Below are positions 5,655-9,573 of a stretch of DNA of 9,573 nt, piece by piece. Position 1 is the stretch's first letter. Every line of letters begins with the position of its first letter. The notes beneath the pieces were generated by a model. That model was not told the origin of the DNA, did no database searches, and was given only the letters and a program-made list of their open reading frames with translations. Position numbers and translations under genes: made by a program. Source of the DNA: JAJPXI01 sp045595705 (GTDB taxonomy: Bacteria > Bacillota > Clostridia > Oscillospirales > Oscillospiraceae); NCBI GenBank assembly GCA_045595705.1, contig JAZOBA010000097.1, positions 1 to 9,573 of the forward strand, in the 5' to 3' direction.

Positions 5655-6917
5655 ATGGAACATGAGACTATGCTGAAAAAGGCCGAACGCACAAAGCGGG
5701 AATTGTTTACTGCGCTGCAGTCCAAGCATTCGCTTCAGCACTATCTGCGCCTTGTGTACGATATGATCCAAATGCCGCTTACTCTGTGCGACACCAGTTT
5801 CGGTGTGCTGGCAGCGGCACCCTCTGCCGTGGTGTTGGATTCCGAGAATGTGGAGATGGTGAACGGCAAGCAGTATGTCAAATTTGACGTAACCCAGGAA
5901 ATGGACCATAAACATCATATTTCGCGTATTCTGGAATCTTACCATCCCTATGTGTGCAGGGACCCCAAATTTCCATACGAAATTGTTTTCCAGCCGGTGC
6001 GTATTAACCGTGCTGTGGTGGCATACCTGTTCTGTCCGGGTCGGGCAGAAGGATTCCTGCCGGAGGAACTGGATATTATTGAATTTCTGGGGCAGATTCT
6101 TTCCATTGAAATGCAGAAAAATGAAAGCTTTGAAGTGGAAAGCGGCCTGAAGTATGAGTATTTTCTGCAGGAACTGGTGGACGGACATTTCAGTTCGGAC
6201 GAATTTGCGGAGCGCCGGCTTCAGCAGTTGAACCGCAAACCGCAGCCCTACTATTTCATGCTGCATTTTTCTTTTGATGATCCGGAGAGCAAGCGTGCCG
6301 CCAGCAACTATTACTATGAGCAGCTGCTGAGTATCCTTCCGGATGGCATGGTCAGCGTCATTCACGGTCGTTTGTGTATGCTTCTGCCGCGCAGCGAACC
6401 CAAAGTTCTGAAGGATCGGGAGAAGCAGGCGCTGATAAAGTTTCTGGAGTTTAACCGTATGCGCTGCGGAATCAGCTACTATTACACTTCTCTGGTTGTT
6501 TCCCATGTGGCTATGGAGCAGGCAGAGGCCTGTTCCAGAAATACATTTGGCTCGGAGCGGATTTATTACTATGAGCAGGAGTATCTGAATCACCTGTTTT
6601 CACAGACCAAGGGGCATGGACATCTTCTTGCTCAGATTTACCCCGACATCCGTTTGATTATGAAACACGATCAGATCTATCACACCGATTTGCTTCAGAC
6701 CCTTCGGACCTACATTTTCTGTTCCCGAAATGCCTCGGCGGCATCGGAACAGCTTCATATCCATAAAAGTACGTTCTTTTACCGTATGAACAAGATTGCC
6801 GAGCTGTTGGGTGTCGACATTTACGACGGGCGCAGATTGTTTGCGTATGAGTATACATTTTGCCTGATTGATTATTTGAAAAACGGCAATTTGGGTGTGG
6901 GAGAAGAACTGAAATAA
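5655..6917 (+). CDS. PucR/CdaR-type transcriptional regulator
   Basis: This 420-residue cytoplasmic DNA-binding protein has its best-conserved part at the C-terminus (about residues 345-410). There DLLQTLRTYI, SRNASAASEQLHIHKSTFFYR and KIAELLGVDI match the helix-turn-helix domain of PucR/CdaR-type activators (pattern N-x-x-x-A-A-x-x-L-x-x-H-x-x-T-x-x-Y-R). The first ~155 residues look like a GAF-type ligand-sensing domain and the middle like the degenerate nucleotide-cyclase-like domain usual for the family; these two assignments are weaker. The start at 5655 is chosen because a promoter and an AAAGGAGG site (spacing 8) lie just before it; the longer frame from 5550 would place both inside the gene. 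Family members typically activate catabolic genes in response to a pathway metabolite. The flavoprotein gene, 265 bases downstream and preceded by repeats, is the likeliest target. Confidence 0.9.
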   Translation: MEHETMLKKAERTKRELFTALQSKHSLQHYLRLVYDMIQMPLTLCDTSFGVLAAAPSAVVLDSENVEMVNGKQYVKFDVTQEMDHKHHISRILESYHPYVCRDPKFPYEIVFQPVRINRAVVAYLFCPGRAEGFLPEELDIIEFLGQILSIEMQKNESFEVESGLKYEYFLQELVDGHFSSDEFAERRLQQLNRKPQPYYFMLHFSFDDPESKRAASNYYYEQLLSILPDGMVSVIHGRLCMLLPRSEPKVLKDREKQALIKFLEFNRMRCGISYYYTSLVVSHVAMEQAEACSRNTFGSERIYYYEQEYLNHLFSQTKGHGHLLAQIYPDIRLIMKHDQIYHTDLLQTLRTYIFCSRNASAASEQLHIHKSTFFYRMNKIAELLGVDIYDGRRLFAYEYTFCLIDYLKNGNLGVGEELK

Positions 6918-6937
6918 GCTGTTTTTCGACGTTCAGA

Positions 6938-6951
6938 CAAATGTTGCAAAA
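6938..6951. repeat. Copy 2 of the repeat flanking the regulator gene (candidate operator)
   Basis: CAAATGTTGCAAAA repeats the site upstream of the regulator (5572-5587) apart from a two-base gap. It lies about 75-90 bases upstream of the second TATAAT box, a distance suited to an activator site. Its function is inferred. Confidence 0.45.
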
Positions 6952-6978
6952 AAATAGGTTACAGACCCTTGATATTTG

Positions 6979-7013
6979 ACAGCCATCGGATGACGAATCC
7001 GATGGCTGTTTTT
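6979..7013 (+). terminator. Rho-independent terminator after the regulator gene
   Basis: A 13-base perfect inverted repeat, ACAGCCATCGGAT (6979-6991) and ATCCGATGGCTGT (6997-7009), encloses a 5-base loop and runs into five T (7009-7013). It starts about 60 bases after the regulator stop codon and isolates the flavoprotein operon from it. Confidence 0.92.
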
Positions 7014-7030
7014 ATAATGTGTAGTATAAT
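7013..7030 (+). promoter_or_regulatory. Two tandem -10 boxes upstream of the flavoprotein operon
   Basis: TATAAT occurs twice, at 7013-7018 and 7025-7030, exactly one 12-base step apart and directly after the terminator. Neither has a recognisable -35 at 16-18 bases, because that space is occupied by the terminator stem. This fits a promoter that needs an activator. Which box is used cannot be told from sequence. A start near 7037 would give a leader of about 145 bases. Confidence 0.5.
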
Positions 7031-7061
7031 GCACAAAGTGTGGGAGTCTGCATCGTTCTTT

Positions 7062-7079
7062 TTTGAACGAATGTTCAAA
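7062..7079. promoter_or_regulatory. Palindromic candidate operator
   Basis: TTTGAAC-GAAT-GTTCAAA is a perfect 7-base inverted repeat with a 4-base spacer, placed about 32 bases downstream of the second TATAAT box and 104 bases before the ATG. The position would suit a repressor or an RNA leader element. A related GTTCAA occurs again at 7145-7150 inside CTTGTTCAAG. The protein that binds is unknown. Confidence 0.45.
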
Positions 7080-7182
7080 TTATGGAAATGCGGATTCATT
7101 CCGACTTGTGTCCGATGAGCGAAAGATGCTCAATCGTTAACCTTGTTCAAGCAAAAAATTTTTATAAAAGGAGACAACCGCT

Positions 7183-8667
7183 ATGAGAAAAATGGAAGCT
7201 GACGTAATCGTCGTAGCAGCCGGTTTGTCCGGTCTGGCTGCAGCCTGTGCCGCCGCTGAGGGCGGAGCAAAGACCATCGTGTTTGAGAAGAGCAATACCA
7301 CCGGTGGCGCCGCCAACATGGGTATGGGCCCCTTGGGTGTCGGTTCCCGCATCCAGCGCTCCTCCATGGTCGCACTGACCCCCGGCGAAGCATTCCGTAA
7401 GCATATGTTCTTTACCCACTACAACGTGGATGCCCGTCTGGTCCGTGACTACTACTTCAAGTCCGGTGACACCATTGACTGGCTGGAAGAAACCGTGGGC
7501 GTTGAGTTTGTGGGCGTGCAGCGCGCTTTCTCCGCTCCCGAAGCTACCCGTCCTTACTCCGACGGTGAGTTCACCTGGCACGTGGTTAAGCCCGAGGGCG
7601 GCGGTATCCCCGGTCCCCGTGCTGCTACCGCTATGACCAAGAAGATGACCGAGTACGCCAAGGAGATGGGTGCTGACTTCCAGATGGAGACCCCCGTCAA
7701 GAGCCTGATCAAGGAAGACGGCGTCGTGGTCGGTGTTATCGCTGTGGACAAGAACGGCGAGGAGATCGAGGCCCGCGCCAAGAGCGTTATCGTGGCTACC
7801 GGCGGTTTCGGTGAGAACCCCGAGATGATCAAGGAGCACACCGGTTACGAGTTTGGCAACACCATCTTCAACTTTGCCGTTCCCGGTATGCGCGGCGACG
7901 GTCTGAAGATGTGCTGGGAAGTGGGCGCAGGCAAGACTCCTATGATCATGGAGTTGATGTATCAGCTGCCTGACAACATGAACCACTTCATCCTGGACGG
8001 TGCTTTCCGTCAGCCCTGCCTGTGGGTCAACCGCAACGGCCAGCGCTTCATGCCCGAGGATCAGATCGGCAACACCACCTTCACCGGTAACGCCATCTCT
8101 GCTCAGCCCGGCAAGGTCGCTTATGCCATCTTCGACTCCAAGCTGCTGAAGAAGTACAAGAAGAAGGGTCCCGATATCATTTCCCACGTCCATCCCCACG
8201 ACCTGTTCGACCACTTCGACGAGCAGTGGGAGCGCGACCTGGAAGCCGGTTACGAGCCCATCTGCCAGGCCGACACTCTGGAAGAGCTGGCTGAGAAGGC
8301 CGGTATCGACGTGGCTGGCTTCATGGAGCAGATCGAAGAGTACAACGATATGTGTGACGCCGGCTTCGACGAGGTCTTTGAGAAGGACCGCTCCTACATG
8401 GAGCCCATCGCAAAGGGCCCCTTCTACTGCTGCCGTCAGAACGTTGGCGCTTACGGCTCCCTGGGCGGCGTCAAGATCAACAACAAGATGGAAGTTCTGG
8501 ACGAGAACGCCAAGGTCATCCCTGGCCTGTACTGCGTTGGCACCGACGCCTGCTCCATCTACGGCGACAGCTATCCCTTCACTCTGCCCGGTAACACCAT
8601 GGGCTTCTGCATCAACTCCGGTCGTATTGCTGGTGAGAATGCTGCCGCTAAGGTTTGCGAATTTTAA
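7183..8667 (+). CDS. FAD-dependent fumarate-reductase-fold oxidoreductase (non-fumarate substrate likely)
   Basis: This 494-residue soluble flavoprotein belongs to the FAD_binding_2 / fumarate reductase flavoprotein family, which reduces or dehydrogenates C=C bonds next to carbonyl or carboxyl groups. Visible features are the N-terminal dinucleotide fold (A12-A-G-L-S-G17, with E35 for the ribose and TTGGAANMG after it), VIVATGGFG (205-209), LWVNRNGQRF (280-289), and the C-terminal FAD-capping region at about 447-484 with LPGNTMGF and SGRIAG. There is no signal peptide, haem site or FMN-binding domain, so it is cytoplasmic and needs a partner donor. The Arg and His residues of soluble fumarate reductases are absent by hand alignment. 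An AAAGGAGA site lies 9 bases before the ATG. The stop codon overlaps the ribosome site of the next gene, the Fe-S/GltD protein, which is the likely electron donor. Confidence 0.92.
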   Translation: MRKMEADVIVVAAGLSGLAAACAAAEGGAKTIVFEKSNTTGGAANMGMGPLGVGSRIQRSSMVALTPGEAFRKHMFFTHYNVDARLVRDYYFKSGDTIDWLEETVGVEFVGVQRAFSAPEATRPYSDGEFTWHVVKPEGGGIPGPRAATAMTKKMTEYAKEMGADFQMETPVKSLIKEDGVVVGVIAVDKNGEEIEARAKSVIVATGGFGENPEMIKEHTGYEFGNTIFNFAVPGMRGDGLKMCWEVGAGKTPMIMELMYQLPDNMNHFILDGAFRQPCLWVNRNGQRFMPEDQIGNTTFTGNAISAQPGKVAYAIFDSKLLKKYKKKGPDIISHVHPHDLFDHFDEQWERDLEAGYEPICQADTLEELAEKAGIDVAGFMEQIEEYNDMCDAGFDEVFEKDRSYMEPIAKGPFYCCRQNVGAYGSLGGVKINNKMEVLDENAKVIPGLYCVGTDACSIYGDSYPFTLPGNTMGFCINSGRIAGENAAAKVCEF

Positions 8668-8676
8668 GGAGAAAAA

Positions 8677-9573
8677 ATGATTAGACTGACTATTGACGGG
8701 CAGGTTATCGAAGCTCGCGAGGGTCAATCTGTTCTGCATGCGTCTTTGGACGCAGGGATTTATATTCCCCACTTGTGCGACCACCCTGACCTTGAGGCCA
8801 AGGGTGGTTGCCGCCTGTGCAGCGTGACCATCAACGGCAGCGAGACGGCTGTCCCTTCCTGTACCACTATTGTGGAAGAGGGCATGGTTGTTGAGACCAA
8901 GAGCGAGGCAGCAAATGCCGTGCGCAAGGCCTCCATGGAACTGATGCTGGCCACTCATCCTTCTGAATGTACCGGTTGTCCCAAGTACGGCAAGTGCGAG
9001 TTGCAGAGCTTGTACCAGTTTATGGGCGTGAACGGCCAGGAGTGGCGTCAGAAGTCCCGTCCTGTTCCCACCGATGAAAAGAACCCGCTGATCAGCCATT
9101 TGTTTACCCGCTGCATCCGCTGCGGCCGCTGTATCCGTGCCTGCCAGGACAAGCGCGGTGTGAAGGTTCTGGATTACATCCGCGACAAGTCCGGCATCCA
9201 TGCCGGTATCCCCGGCGGCAAGAGTCTGGCTGATGCCGGCTGCCGTTTCTGCGGTGCCTGTATTGAAGTTTGCCCCACCGGTTCCATTGTGGATACCTTC
9301 GATATGATGGATAAGTACCCCTCCTATGCCGATAACGTGGTGCCCTGCAGCGCTGAGTGTCCTGCTCACATCGACATTCCCGCCTATGTCCGCGCTGTGC
9401 GCGAGGGCAGACCCGGTGATGCCGTGGGCATCATCCGTGAGAAGGCTCCGTTCCCTCTGGTTCTGGGCCATATCTGCAACCATCTCTGTGAGACCGGCTG
9501 CAAACGCGGTAACATCAACGATCCCATGGCTATTCGCAACCTGAAGCGCTTTGCCGTGGAGAATGATACCGAG
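8677..9573 (+). CDS. Multi-Fe-S NuoG/hydrogenase-like protein running into a GltD-type domain, 3' end outside window
   Basis: The visible 299 residues form an electron-transfer chain. A NuoG-type [2Fe-2S] domain has C34, C45, C48 and C62. Next comes the His-ligated [4Fe-4S] motif H94-x3-C98-x2-C101-x5-C107. A double [4Fe-4S] ferredoxin follows, with C146/C149/C152/C156 and C189/C192/C195/C199-Pro. The start of a GltD-type Fe-S domain then has C224, C228, C267, C271 and C275. In proteins of this plan the GltD part is followed by FAD- and NAD(P)H-binding folds, so NAD(P)H is the expected donor, though that part is beyond the window. An AAGGAG site overlaps the flavoprotein stop codon, 9 bases separate the genes, and co-translation is likely. 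It probably passes electrons between NAD(P)H and the flavoprotein; a formate-dehydrogenase or hydrogenase accessory role is a less likely alternative. Confidence 0.92.
   Translation, partial: MIRLTIDGQVIEAREGQSVLHASLDAGIYIPHLCDHPDLEAKGGCRLCSVTINGSETAVPSCTTIVEEGMVVETKSEAANAVRKASMELMLATHPSECTGCPKYGKCELQSLYQFMGVNGQEWRQKSRPVPTDEKNPLISHLFTRCIRCGRCIRACQDKRGVKVLDYIRDKSGIHAGIPGGKSLADAGCRFCGACIEVCPTGSIVDTFDMMDKYPSYADNVVPCSAECPAHIDIPAYVRAVREGRPGDAVGIIREKAPFPLVLGHICNHLCETGCKRGNINDPMAIRNLKRFAVENDTE

Noticed and set aside
5637..6593. A 318-codon open frame on the - strand inside the regulator gene
   Set aside because: Codon-aligned shadow of the regulator. The + strand frame has the helix-turn-helix domain, promoter and ribosome site.
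6976..6981. TTGACA as -35 box of the flavoprotein promoter
   Set aside because: A perfect hexamer, but it overlaps the terminator stem. The nearest TATAAT begins 31 bases further, and nothing like a -10 lies 16-18 bases away.
7162..9483. A 773-codon open frame on the - strand across the flavoprotein and Fe-S genes
   Set aside because: Same cause: codon-aligned shadow of two strongly codon-biased + strand genes with clear Cys motifs and ribosome sites. It has no plausible protein features of its own.
1..9573. Mobile elements, tRNA/rRNA genes, CRISPR arrays, attachment sites
   Set aside because: No transposase, integrase, repeat-spacer pattern, cloverleaf-like segment or long direct repeat was seen on either strand.

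Overview
The window looks like chromosomal DNA from an anaerobic Clostridia-type Bacillota, probably a gut Oscillospiraceae/Ruminococcaceae relative. The basis is strong AGGAG-type ribosome binding sites before almost every gene, moderately GC-rich coding DNA (by eye) with CTG/CCC/ATC/AAG codon preference, short intergenic gaps closed by hairpin-plus-T terminators, and oxygen-sensitive-looking Fe-S/flavin enzymes. The genus cannot be fixed from this sequence. All ten genes are on the + strand and no stretch without a gene exceeds 300 bases (the longest is 6918-7182).

Layout. (1) 2-2913: a tight four-gene unit with an SCP-x-type thiolase (5' end outside the window), its DUF35 zinc-ribbon/OB-fold partner, a divergent acyl carrier protein and a phosphate acetyltransferase, closed by a hairpin at 2928-2968. 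(2) 2983-4206: an OxlT-type MFS carrier, then a strong terminator. (3) 4303-5505: an alpha/beta hydrolase and a SnoaL/NTF2-like protein, 12 bases apart, then a terminator. (4) 5655-6917: a PucR/CdaR-type regulator with a clear sigma-A promoter and its own terminator. (5) 6918-7182: a regulatory intergenic region with two TATAAT boxes and a palindrome. (6) 7183-9573: a soluble fumarate-reductase-fold flavoprotein and a multi-Fe-S protein running into a GltD-like domain, cut by the window end.

How they may work together (inference): the set reads as a catabolic island for an organic acid or a more complex carbonyl or cyclic substrate. The MFS carrier would bring in or exchange an anion. The flavoprotein would reduce (or oxidise) a C=C bond using electrons delivered from NAD(P)H through the Fe-S/GltD protein. 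The hydrolase and SnoaL protein would process an intermediate. The thiolase/DUF35 pair would cleave a beta-keto thioester, and Pta would turn acetyl-CoA (or an acyl-ACP product) into acyl phosphate for ATP synthesis. The PucR-type protein is the likely substrate-responsive regulator. A 10-base repeat on both sides of the regulator gene and a palindrome before the flavoprotein gene are candidate binding sites. The substrate is not identifiable here. Hand comparison suggests the flavoprotein is not a fumarate reductase and the carrier is not a classical oxalate carrier, and the ACP lacks the usual DSL motif, so the pathway may be undescribed.
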